The notes beneath the pieces were generated by a model. The model worked only from the letters and a program-made list of their open reading frames with translations. It ran no database searches and had not been told where the DNA came from. Below, piece after piece: positions 1 to 6,326 of a stretch of DNA of 6,457 nucleotides (within the stretch, counting starts at the first letter, position 1; every line of letters begins with the position of its first letter). The stretch is taken from positions 1 to 6,457 of the forward strand of contig JARKQP010000704.1 in assembly GCA_029974875.1 (NCBI GenBank), given 5' to 3'. The DNA is from Mobilitalea sp. GTDB taxonomy: Bacteria > Bacillota_A > Clostridia > Lachnospirales > Lachnospiraceae. The position numbers and the translations under genes were made by a program.

Positions 1-2
1 AT

Positions 3-49
3 AAAAATCCCCTATGATAGCTTCTCAAGCTTATCATAGGGGATTTTTT
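3..49. terminator. Bidirectional rho-independent terminator
   Basis: Positions 3-19 pair perfectly with 32-48 (17 bp including a CCCC/GGGG core). The stem continues as GCTT (20-23) with AAGC (27-30) around a CTC loop, leaving only T31 bulged. The outer end is A-rich on the left and T-rich on the right, so either strand gives a GC-containing hairpin followed by a U-run. On the minus strand it lies about 50 bases past the stop of the regulator gene at 98-1291 and would end that transcript. It could equally stop transcription entering from the left on the plus strand. Confidence 0.88.
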
Positions 50-61
50 CTGTGTTGGGCA

Positions 62-87
62 GTGACTTTTCACCCTGAAAAAGTCAC
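62..87. repeat. Second hairpin just after the regulator stop codon
   Basis: GTGAC (62-66) pairs with GTCAC (83-87), and TTTTCA (67-72) pairs with TGAAAA (76-81). The loop is CCC and A82 is the only bulge, giving an 11-bp stem. On the plus strand it is followed by GTTTTT (88-93), so it could act as a weak plus-strand terminator. On the minus strand no U-run follows, so there it is more likely a 3'-end RNA structure ahead of the main terminator at 3-49. The structure is read directly from sequence; its role is inferred. Confidence 0.6.
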
Positions 88-97
88 GTTTTTGGGT

Positions 98-1291
98 TCA
101 CATAATGTATTTTATAAGCTCGTCCCGGCCGGATATGGACAGCTTCTCGTAGATTTCCAGCATGATGTTTTTAAGCCTTCCCACCGAAATACAATACTCC
201 TTCGCGATTTTTGCATATGGAACGCGGCGTGCCACCAGCACGGCAATGTGATATTCCCGCAAAGACAGGATGAGAGTAATGTTATCCTTGGTGAACTGAT
301 TATGGAAAGCGATCCAGTTTTTCCATGTACACTTCCACTGATTGATGACTGCGGCGTGCCAACCGGGGAACTCTCGCTCCAGGCATTGCTCCGTGAGGCC
401 CCCGAGGGCGGTCACCAGCTCCGAAAACGGCGTGGTAAAGCCGTGGGGCAGGGCAATACGCATGGCTCCCAGCAAATAGAGCCGGGCTTCCTCATTGCGT
501 TCAAGATAGCGGCAGGCCACGGCGCACATCAGCCGCAGATAAATGTCATGGGTCATGACCCCCTCCCCCGACGCAGAGAGGGAAAGTGCGGTCTGCGCTG
601 TGGCAAGCATGGCCTCAAACCGGCCCGTGCAGTTGAAATACTTTGCCCGCAGGTAAAGGGCGTTGGTTCTTGCCGGGAATGGAAGGGCGCTCAAATCCCC
701 ATCTATCAGCCAGTTGGGGGCCATGTTCGGAGCGATTATGCTCACGGCAGCGGTGGCCAGCGCAAGCTCTGCGACGGCGGCAATAACGCCGCCCGGATAG
801 GCTTTGATATACCTTTTGAGATAGGCGTCGATCTTGGTGTAGGCGTGGTAATCACCCAGGCTGATGGCCGCCGCGATGGCCACAGGACAGGCGCGAAGCC
901 GTGCCGCATCGTCGCCCTCGGTTTTTTCAAAGCAGCGCATCGTCCTCCCAAAGTCGCCCCGCAGATAGGCCAGCTCCGCTTCATAGATAAGCCGCAGCCG
1001 ATCCTCGTCTATGGCGTCCAGAATTCCATTGGGATTGTCCTCCGTCATCGGGAGCGGGAGGGTAGTGGAGGTGGCGGCAAAGACGCGGGATACGTCGGCG
1101 GACAGGGAGTACCCAGGAGCTTTCTGTTCACGGCGTCTTTTATCAGCCGGGCGCGGGACATCCTTGGGGATCAGCCACAGGTTGCCACGCTTGACCGCGC
1201 CGGGGATTCTGTTTTCTACGCAATATAGGGTTACCATTCTTGTGCTCAAGCACCATTTCTTGGCGGTATCTTTTATAGTCAAATAAAGCAT
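98..1291 (-). CDS. Dual-HTH transcriptional regulator (MerR/excisionase-like N-terminus, LuxR-like C-terminus)
   Basis: This is a predicted cytoplasmic transcription factor of 397 residues. Residues 1-55 resemble the short excisionase/MerR-like helix-turn-helix common in Clostridia: an IKDTAKKW helix, a recognition helix near TRMVTLYC, and a GNLWLIPKD wing followed by a basic KRRR stretch. Residues about 85-330 are Ala/Leu-rich and helical, perhaps TPR-like, with no motif I recognise. Residues 342-397 match a LuxR/GerE HTH: LSLREYHI, then KIAKEYCIS, and the closing helix EKLSISGRDEL. The ATG at 1291 is supported by GGGAGGTG (1300-1307) 8-10 bases upstream and by the promoter at 1329-1357. The stop is TGA at 98-100, followed by hairpins at 62-87 and 3-49. 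Its DNA is richer in GC than the genes to the right. There is no receiver domain, so the middle region probably senses a signal or partner (inference). Its target genes are unknown; self-regulation through the 1340-1362 palindrome is plausible. Confidence 0.85.
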   Translation of the reverse strand: MLYLTIKDTAKKWCLSTRMVTLYCVENRIPGAVKRGNLWLIPKDVPRPADKRRREQKAPGYSLSADVSRVFAATSTTLPLPMTEDNPNGILDAIDEDRLRLIYEAELAYLRGDFGRTMRCFEKTEGDDAARLRACPVAIAAAISLGDYHAYTKIDAYLKRYIKAYPGGVIAAVAELALATAAVSIIAPNMAPNWLIDGDLSALPFPARTNALYLRAKYFNCTGRFEAMLATAQTALSLSASGEGVMTHDIYLRLMCAVACRYLERNEEARLYLLGAMRIALPHGFTTPFSELVTALGGLTEQCLEREFPGWHAAVINQWKCTWKNWIAFHNQFTKDNITLILSLREYHIAVLVARRVPYAKIAKEYCISVGRLKNIMLEIYEKLSISGRDELIKYIM

Positions 1292-1299
1292 GACGCCTA

Positions 1300-1307
1300 C
1301 ACCTCCC
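1300..1307 (-). promoter_or_regulatory. Ribosome binding site of the dual-HTH regulator
   Basis: On the minus strand this reads GGGAGGTG, a close match to the anti-Shine-Dalgarno complement. It lies 8-10 bases before the ATG at 1289-1291 and fixes that start. Confidence 0.8.
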
Positions 1308-1328
1308 TCATCCCATAATTACACAATC

Positions 1329-1357
1329 AATATACTACATTTATTTGCATGTTGCAA
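1329..1357 (-). promoter_or_regulatory. Sigma-A-type promoter of the dual-HTH regulator
   Basis: On the minus strand, a -35 TTGCAA (1352-1357) and a -10 TATATT (1329-1334) are separated by exactly 17 bases. They match consensus at 4/6 and 5/6 positions. Transcription should start near 1322, giving a leader of about 30 bases before the ATG at 1291. The -35 lies inside the 1340-1362 palindrome, so a protein bound there would block RNA polymerase. Confidence 0.65.
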
Positions 1358-1362
1358 ATAAA
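1340..1362. promoter_or_regulatory. 23-bp palindrome, probable operator
   Basis: Arms of 10 bp (TTTATTTGCA at 1340-1349 and TGCAAATAAA at 1353-1362) are perfect inverted repeats around a 3-bp TGT centre. The element covers the -35 of the minus-strand promoter and the spacer next to it, the classic position for a repressor or autoregulator. The spacing suits a dimeric HTH protein. The obvious candidate is the regulator encoded just downstream, but that is inference. Confidence 0.6.
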
Positions 1363-1366
1363 AGAA

Positions 1367-1385
1367 ATATACTGCACTGGTATAT
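1367..1385. repeat. Minor inverted repeat upstream of the regulator promoter
   Basis: ATATAC (1367-1372) and GTATAT (1380-1385) form a 6-bp inverted repeat around a 7-base centre. It sits just upstream of the minus-strand -35. It could be an accessory binding site. The sequence is AT-rich and short, so chance is a real alternative. Confidence 0.3.
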
Positions 1386-1447
1386 GGGACGCGTTTACGG
1401 TGGCTCATAAATGTACACCCAGTAGGTGCAATCTGATAGGTTACTTT

Positions 1448-2884
1448 TTATACTTCAATACGGAACGCAAAAGCAGCCTCGCAGGGCTTCTGCTCCGGAA
1501 GAGTAAGCTCTAAGCCACCCTCTGTCTGAGTAAACAAAATCAGGGCACCATTTGCAAGCATGGTCACCTTCTTAACACCCGGCAGCGGTCCGTTCTTGGA
1601 GAAGGTACGGATATTCAGCTTTCTGTCCTCCGGCCAGCCAAGGGCAATGGCGTAGGTGTAATCACCCTTCCTTGTAAAGCGGAAATCCTGGGAAGAGAAG
1701 GTGGTTAAGCGGATATCGCTGGCAAGCCCCTTATCCAGCTGGTCATTAATACGGTTAACGTCATAGTTGGCATCCGAAACGCCTGTCGGACCCTCACAGG
1801 CAACCAGGAACGGACGGGTTTCATAGATGGCTTCTCCGTTCAGCCTCAGCCAATCACCTACCTCATAGAGGCTTTTTTTTGCATCCTCATGGAAGGAACC
1901 GTCTGCATAGGGACCCACATTTAACAGGAGATTGCCGTTCTTTGCTACCACATCGCAGAGCTGGTGTATAATCTTCAAGCCGGATTTATATTTCGGGTTT
2001 TGCACCATGCACCAGGTAATATTGTCCTCAAGGCGGTCGTCTGTCTGCCATGCAAATGGCTTCGCCTCGGAGAAGCGGCCGCATTCGATATCATAGACAC
2101 CGATATCGGCAGGAAAATCCTCCTGCTTGTAGGTTATGACGCCCTCGGTATGTTTGCTGATATTATAGTAGTAATCTACCATTTCATAGCGGTATCTTTC
2201 ATCAATGATATTGGTGCGGCTGTCAAAATATAAGGCATCCGGGTTGTATTTTTCAATCACTTCGATCACTTTATTTCTCCAGACGATGTTAAAATCATCA
2301 TTCGGAAGCCGGTAAGGAGCATAACGGTTGGTTTCCAGGGGAAGCGCCTTGCCATAGTAAACCTCATTTTCCGGAACATAGACATCAGCTTCGTTATCCG
2401 TTGACATAAACCAGCCCCATAGCCACTGGTGATGGAAGGTAGCCAGTACCTTAATCCCCTTTTTGCGGAAGGCCTTGGTGCATTCTCCGACGATATCCCG
2501 TTTCGGGCCGTAATTCATGCAGTTGATGGGGTTTACCTTGCTGTTCCACATGGAAAAGTTATCAGCATGCTCGGTAACCGGGCCTGCATATTTTGCACCG
2601 GAGCGCACAACCAGATCAGCCCATTCCTCCGGATCAAAGTTTTCACCCTTGAACATCGGATAAAACTCCTTGTATCCGAATTCATTCAATGGACCGTAGG
2701 TCTTTACGTGATGAAGATTCTGGGATAGTCCCTTTGCGTACATATTGCGGGAATACCATTCGTTTTCAAAGGCCGGAACACTGTAGGGACCCCAGTGGAA
2801 GAAGAGACCGAACTTTGCATCCCGGAACCATTCCGGCACTTCCTTTTTTAGATCATCCCAATAGTATGATGATAAGTTTGACAC
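1448..2884 (-). CDS. Alpha-L-fucosidase, glycoside hydrolase family GH29
   Basis: GH29 enzymes remove terminal alpha-L-fucose from glycans with retention of configuration. The 478-residue product has the family's N-terminal barrel: WFRDAKFGLFFHWGPYS (residues 19-35, with His30), NEWYSRNMY (41-49), TEHADNFSMW (104-113), and DALYFD (216-221), where Asp221 is the probable nucleophile. The IECGR stretch (266-270) places Glu267 where a candidate acid/base could lie, and NLLLNVGPYADG (318-329) is typical of the barrel end. The last ~110 residues look like the usual C-terminal beta domain. The KHHDGF-type motif of many GH29 enzymes appears here as EHADNF, so the second His is Ala. There is no signal peptide, so it is predicted cytoplasmic, acting on imported oligosaccharides. 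The start is GTG at 2884, with GGAGG 7 bases upstream. The gene follows the esterase by 75 bases without a terminator, so co-transcription is likely. No U-run terminator was found after its TAA. Substrate linkage cannot be read from sequence. Confidence 0.92.
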   Translation of the reverse strand: MSNLSSYYWDDLKKEVPEWFRDAKFGLFFHWGPYSVPAFENEWYSRNMYAKGLSQNLHHVKTYGPLNEFGYKEFYPMFKGENFDPEEWADLVVRSGAKYAGPVTEHADNFSMWNSKVNPINCMNYGPKRDIVGECTKAFRKKGIKVLATFHHQWLWGWFMSTDNEADVYVPENEVYYGKALPLETNRYAPYRLPNDDFNIVWRNKVIEVIEKYNPDALYFDSRTNIIDERYRYEMVDYYYNISKHTEGVITYKQEDFPADIGVYDIECGRFSEAKPFAWQTDDRLEDNITWCMVQNPKYKSGLKIIHQLCDVVAKNGNLLLNVGPYADGSFHEDAKKSLYEVGDWLRLNGEAIYETRPFLVACEGPTGVSDANYDVNRINDQLDKGLASDIRLTTFSSQDFRFTRKGDYTYAIALGWPEDRKLNIRTFSKNGPLPGVKKVTMLANGALILFTQTEGGLELTLPEQKPCEAAFAFRIEV

Positions 2885-2891
2885 ACAAATT

Positions 2892-2896
2892 CCTCC
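2892..2896 (-). promoter_or_regulatory. Ribosome binding site supporting the GTG start of the fucosidase
   Basis: Minus-strand GGAGG lies 7 bases before GTG at 2882-2884. No in-frame ATG lies nearby at a suitable distance, so this site decides the non-ATG start. The next codons give SNLSSYYW. Confidence 0.8.
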
Positions 2897-2959
2897 GTTT
2901 CGTTGTTTGCTATATTTATATAAGTTGTTTTCATGGATCTGTTGTTAGTTGGTAACGGG

Positions 2960-4372
2960 CTAATTGTTTTGCACTTGCTGCAGCCGGACAGGGTATTCAT
3001 AAAAGGCCAGTGGCGGCATATAGGTTACTTCATCCAGAAAAGGAATATGGCTGGGATCGGATTCCCATCCGAAGGATACCGTTGCCTCCTTGTCCAAAGC
3101 TCTTTCAAGAGTCAGCTCCAGGACATTGGGATTTGATTTATCCGGGGCGATGGAGCTGATGGGCACCGTACCGGCAAAGTCCCTCACTAAGAAGCCGGCC
3201 TGTCCCGGCTCCCGGGTTATGGTGACAAAGCCCCGTTTCATATTGGCAAAGGTAATACAAAGAACATTGTCCCTGGATACTGCATCACAGATATCCGGTG
3301 CGAAGTATTCAGGCCGCTGGTGCAGAACTCCTGTGCATAGCTTTGCAAGATTTTCTCCAAGCATTATGGAGGAGTGGGAGCTGTTATGTATGCCGTCCGA
3401 CATGGAGCAGTGGAGGGTAGGAAGGATGTATACCTTGGGAAGCTGATGAGAGGCAAGCCGCTGTGCCTCCCTCAGGATACCCCAGGTCTCATTGTAATCT
3501 GCATTGATCTGCCTGTTAAGCTGGAAGGTAAAGAAGGGAATCTCGTAGCCGATATCCTTTCGGGTTTCCTTTACCAGCCTTTCAAAATTAGCATAATAAT
3601 CCTTTGCCAGCTCCGGTACAGTATCGGAACAGCCCTGGTACCAAAGGATTCCGGTGGCTTTGCCGCCGCATTCCTTAATTCGTTCAAGCATATTCCGGTA
3701 CAAATCACCCTGCTGATTGACATCCCACCGGCTGATGGATGATCCGCCAAGAGCGGCAGTTACTAAGCCTACGGGATAACGGGCCGCTTTATGGTATGCC
3801 TTGCCGAAGGAAATATAGGGGGAGGTTCCGGAAACGCCCATTTCCACATTTACTTTGTCCGCCGCATAGGTGGATTCATTGATCGGATGGCAGGCAAGAT
3901 CCCAGGAGCCGCGGTTGCGCAGTAAATGAACATTGATATCCGGGGCATCGTAGGCGGGATCCTTTCCGTAGCCGGAAGAGTTGGACTGTCCGGCAACAAT
4001 AAAGATATCTCCAATCCCGATATGCAGCCTTACATCTCCGCGGAAGATCCAGCCAAGGTCCGGCTGAGTGCTTTTGGTATCCAGGCCTGTTTCAATCCGG
4101 TAAAGTCCTCCGGCCGGTACCTCAAGGGTGACATCCCAGGTGCCGCCCATTCCGTCTCCCTGGGGATGGCGGTTCGCCCTGGTCCAAGGGATGATTTGTG
4201 AATTATCCTCCTCACTTAGGACACGGACCACCGGATAGGCTATCTCCGTACCGGCCTCCAGGGCGGCCTGCGGAACCTGGAAGGTGCCGGTAAGGCTTAT
4301 GGTGCCGTAGCCCTTCTCCTGCTGTACAATCTGCCAATCCATCAGACCGGATTCAATAATAATGCCAAACAT
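2960..4372 (-). CDS. SASA/SGNH-type carbohydrate acetylesterase (sialate O-acetylesterase-like)
   Basis: This is a predicted serine esterase that removes O-acetyl groups from sugars; the family includes sialate 9-O-acetylesterases and acetylxylan-type esterases. The 470-residue product has an N-terminal beta-rich region (about 1-120), then the SGNH blocks. These are VAGQSNSSGYG with catalytic Ser130 in GQSN, GGSSISRW (209-216), WYQGCSD (244-250), and DGIHN with Asp326 and His329 as the expected catalytic pair. A C-terminal beta region ends near FYEYPVRL (457-464), where related enzymes carry a similar closing segment. Cys248 stands where the common block reads WYQGESD. There is no signal peptide, so it is predicted cytoplasmic. 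The ATG at 4372 is chosen because AAAGGAAG lies 7 bases upstream; the internal Met11 lacks such a site. It lies between the binding-protein gene (265-bp gap with a large inverted repeat) and the fucosidase gene (75-bp gap). A role in stripping acetyl groups before de-fucosylation is inferred; sialic acid as the substrate is not shown. Confidence 0.87.
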   Translation of the reverse strand: MFGIIIESGLMDWQIVQQEKGYGTISLTGTFQVPQAALEAGTEIAYPVVRVLSEEDNSQIIPWTRANRHPQGDGMGGTWDVTLEVPAGGLYRIETGLDTKSTQPDLGWIFRGDVRLHIGIGDIFIVAGQSNSSGYGKDPAYDAPDINVHLLRNRGSWDLACHPINESTYAADKVNVEMGVSGTSPYISFGKAYHKAARYPVGLVTAALGGSSISRWDVNQQGDLYRNMLERIKECGGKATGILWYQGCSDTVPELAKDYYANFERLVKETRKDIGYEIPFFTFQLNRQINADYNETWGILREAQRLASHQLPKVYILPTLHCSMSDGIHNSSHSSIMLGENLAKLCTGVLHQRPEYFAPDICDAVSRDNVLCITFANMKRGFVTITREPGQAGFLVRDFAGTVPISSIAPDKSNPNVLELTLERALDKEATVSFGWESDPSHIPFLDEVTYMPPLAFYEYPVRLQQVQNN

Positions 4373-4379
4373 GATAAAA

Positions 4380-4387
4380 CTTCCTTT
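4380..4387 (-). promoter_or_regulatory. Ribosome binding site of the esterase
   Basis: Minus-strand AAAGGAAG ends 7 bases before the ATG at 4370-4372 and sits in a purine-rich leader. A second, stronger GGAGGAATC lies further upstream (around 4425-4433) but has no start codon at a usable distance, so it is not the working site for this gene. Confidence 0.7.
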
Positions 4388-4442
4388 CTGTCTTCTTTCC
4401 TGTCTGCCTGAGAATGCTATGATTCCTCCGACAAAAGGTTTC

Positions 4443-4448
4443 TTTATA
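4443..4448 (-). promoter_or_regulatory. Possible -10 element upstream of the esterase gene
   Basis: Minus-strand TATAAA lies about 70 bases before the esterase ATG and just outside the right end of the inverted-repeat transcript. The best -35 candidate, TAGACA in the repeat arm, is 19 bases away, which is longer than ideal. A weak promoter giving the esterase and fucosidase genes separate transcription is possible. Confidence 0.25.
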
Positions 4449-4455
4449 CTAGCGC

Positions 4456-4578
4456 GGTGAATATGAGTGTCTATCTATCCGCATGGGCGCAGACCGGGCC
4501 TCCCGTGATTGCCTGCACTTGGCAATCATGGGATGTTAAAGGCAAGCCCAGGTGGATAGATAGACACTCATATTCACC
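4456..4578. repeat. 123-bp nested inverted repeat between binding-protein and esterase genes
   Basis: The outer arms at 4456-4480 and 4554-4578 are perfect 25-bp inverted repeats (left arm begins GGTGAATATGAG). Past them, G4481-T4553 can wobble, C4482 pairs with G4552, and after one mismatch TGGGC (4484-4488) pairs with GCCCA (4546-4550). Inside lies a second hairpin, 4501-4513 with 4521-4533: 13 bp with one G-T wobble and a 7-base loop. Read as minus-strand RNA, it forms a very long stem capped by another stem between two genes of the cluster. There is no U-run at either edge, so it is not a standard terminator. I see no transposase and no clear target-site duplication. It could be an mRNA-stabilising or processing element, a structured RNA, or a MITE-like mobile repeat. 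Confidence 0.85.
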
Positions 4579-4637
4579 TCACAGCCTAAATTCCGCTCAT
4601 TTGTCGCTCAATCATGTTATCTGCTGTTTATAAAAGC

Positions 4638-6266
4638 TTATTCGCCGGAGAAATCCTTAAAACTTTCATTCTGCCTATCGATATAAGCCTTGAGTCCATT
4701 TGCATAATAGCCCTCTACGATATGGTCCCACATAGCGATTGGATCCCCCTTGCCGATGATTACGCGTGTAAAATCATCAATAACAGTTTCCGTATTAAAA
4801 TGATCGAGGGTTTCCTTGGGCATCAGCATGAAATCATAGGGACGTTCCACCTGGATCGTATTTTTCTGGTTCCATAGGATATCCTTCCGGGCTAATTCCA
4901 TTGCATACTCGCCATAACGCAGGTTATTTAACCCGTTATCCTCAAAATCATCCCAGGTTCCTCCCCAGGCTGCGAGATTGGCAAATAGGGCAAGGGACGG
5001 ATATTTCTTCATCAGGACTGTAATCAGGCTTTGGTTGCCCGTATCAATCAGACAATGGTATCCGCCGTCCCTCTTCTCATAGTCCACACCCTCAATACCG
5101 AATTTCACCAGCTCCAAGCCCTGCCCGGATAATAAATAGTCGTAGATATAAAGGATACGCTCCATTTTTGCATCATCCACATTAGAGGAGAATAAGGTTT
5201 CTGACCAGAAGATCCGGCTGGAATTGCTGTAATAATTGCCGTCGTCCGCCGGGAAAATATGAAGGACATCCACGCTGTCCTCAAAGGGGGTATCCTGGTA
5301 CATCTCCCACAGGGATTTTAATTCCATAATGGAGGAGGGTGAGGACTTATATTCCAGGGCTCCCAGCTTGCCGCTGGCAAAATCATGCACCGCATCAGAG
5401 GATTTTTTGGTATAAAAATCGGGATCCAATCCGCCCACCTCGTATAAAGTGCGGTAAGCCTTGACCACTTTCTTAAAGTCGTCGGTGATAAAGGAGGGGA
5501 TATAGCCCTGATCCGTCTGAATCCAGTTATAAACATTACATTCCGGCGCTATTCCGAGCATTACCCATTTACCCAGTGCCACCCGGTTATTCACGTTATA
5601 TCCGATGGTGTCCTTCCTGCCATTCCCATCGGGATCGTTATTGGCAAAAGCACGGACGAGGTTGATGAATTCCTCCAGGGACTCCGGCTGTGACAGACCC
5701 AGCTTTTTCATCCAGTCCTTGCGGACAAGCATTGCGGCATCGGAGGAGCCAAGTATCTTATCCTGAAAAGAGATTCTTGGAATAACATAATTAAGGCCGT
5801 TGATCTGGATGTTACCGCATTTGTCTATGAGGTTCCTGATATTAGGATAATTTGATAAATCCTCTGGAAGGCTCCGGATGGAATTGGATAAAATCAAATT
5901 ATTCAGGCCGGACGAATAATTGTTGTCAGCGGAGGATATCGTAAGGTTTGCGAACATATCCGGAAGACTGCCGGTAGCACTCATGATCTGATATTTTTCC
6001 TTATAATCAGACCAGCTTACGGAGACCGGCTCAAAGGTTACATTAAAGGTCTTCTCAATATAGCTGAGCAGGGCATCCTCCTTTTTACCGGCAACCATGT
6101 CCTGAATATCCCAGAAAGCAACACTGATATTCAGATGTTCCTTAAATTCTATATTTTTAACGGAATCAGGAAGAGGAAGCTCCTCCTGATCCTGAGCATT
6201 TTGGATATTACTGCAGCCGCTGATAACAAGAACCAGGATTAGAATGGCGGATAGCAATCGTTTCAT
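4638..6266 (-). CDS. ABC transporter extracellular solute-binding lipoprotein (CUT1-type sugar/oligosaccharide)
   Basis: This is the membrane-anchored extracellular receptor that captures a sugar ligand and delivers it to an ABC permease pair. The 542-residue product starts with a basic MKRLL, a hydrophobic run (residues 4-16) and a lipobox ISGC, with Cys18 as the lipidation site. The mature protein has the two-lobe binding-protein pattern: FNVTFEPVSVSWSDY and GSLPDMFA near the N-terminus, VRKDWMKKLGL with the calcium-site-like DPDGNGRKDT in the middle, and a closing helical stretch near WDHIVEGY. Its length fits the long LplA/YtcQ-like binding proteins of Firmicutes. The start is ATG at 6266: AGGAGG (6275-6280) is 8 bases from it, but only 2 bases from the in-frame TTG at 6272. 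It follows the AraC-family gene by 60 bases. No permease gene is adjacent downstream; esterase and fucosidase genes follow instead, suggesting an acetylated fucosyl-glycan ligand (inference). The ligand cannot be read from sequence. Confidence 0.9.
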   Translation of the reverse strand: MKRLLSAILILVLVISGCSNIQNAQDQEELPLPDSVKNIEFKEHLNISVAFWDIQDMVAGKKEDALLSYIEKTFNVTFEPVSVSWSDYKEKYQIMSATGSLPDMFANLTISSADNNYSSGLNNLILSNSIRSLPEDLSNYPNIRNLIDKCGNIQINGLNYVIPRISFQDKILGSSDAAMLVRKDWMKKLGLSQPESLEEFINLVRAFANNDPDGNGRKDTIGYNVNNRVALGKWVMLGIAPECNVYNWIQTDQGYIPSFITDDFKKVVKAYRTLYEVGGLDPDFYTKKSSDAVHDFASGKLGALEYKSSPSSIMELKSLWEMYQDTPFEDSVDVLHIFPADDGNYYSNSSRIFWSETLFSSNVDDAKMERILYIYDYLLSGQGLELVKFGIEGVDYEKRDGGYHCLIDTGNQSLITVLMKKYPSLALFANLAAWGGTWDDFEDNGLNNLRYGEYAMELARKDILWNQKNTIQVERPYDFMLMPKETLDHFNTETVIDDFTRVIIGKGDPIAMWDHIVEGYYANGLKAYIDRQNESFKDFSGE

Positions 6267-6274
6267 TATCAAAA

Positions 6275-6280
6275 CCTCCT
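6275..6280 (-). promoter_or_regulatory. Ribosome binding site deciding the ATG start of the binding protein
   Basis: Minus-strand AGGAGG is a full-strength site. Its 8-base spacing to ATG at 6264-6266 is ideal, while the upstream TTG at 6270-6272 would be too close to use. Confidence 0.85.
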
Positions 6281-6326
6281 GTCATAAACCATAAATAATA
6301 GGATTGCAGCAACAGGATCCTTCCCT

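Noticed and set aside
14..1228. Long plus-strand open frame of 404 codons opposite the regulator gene
   Set aside because: It has no recognisable domain and no ribosome binding site, and it begins inside the terminator hairpin. The minus-strand gene has two HTH motifs, a ribosome binding site, a promoter and a terminator. GC-rich codons on one strand often leave the opposite strand open.
1395..1440. TGTACATTTATGAGCCACC-like stretch on the minus strand as a possible insertion-sequence end
   Set aside because: It vaguely resembled an IS21-type terminus, but no partner inverted repeat, transposase or target duplication was found in the window.
1405..1440. CACC/GGTG mini-hairpin after the fucosidase stop as a terminator
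   Set aside because: The stem is only 4-5 bp and has no following U-run on the minus strand.
2905..2935. TTATATAA-containing stretch upstream of the fucosidase as a promoter or catabolite-control site
   Set aside because: There is no acceptable -35 at the right spacing, and TGAAAACAACTT covers only part of a cre consensus.
4456..4578. Inverted repeat read as an ordinary rho-independent terminator or a CRISPR repeat
   Set aside because: There is no U-run at either edge, and there are only two inverted copies with no direct-repeat/spacer pattern.
4614..4877. Plus-strand frame opposite the end of the binding-protein gene
   Set aside because: It has no ribosome binding site or domain, and it is antisense to a well-supported lipoprotein gene.
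6267..6272. TTG at 6272 as the start of the binding protein
   Set aside because: Only 2 bases separate it from AGGAGG, while ATG at 6266 has 8-base spacing and gives a normal lipoprotein signal.
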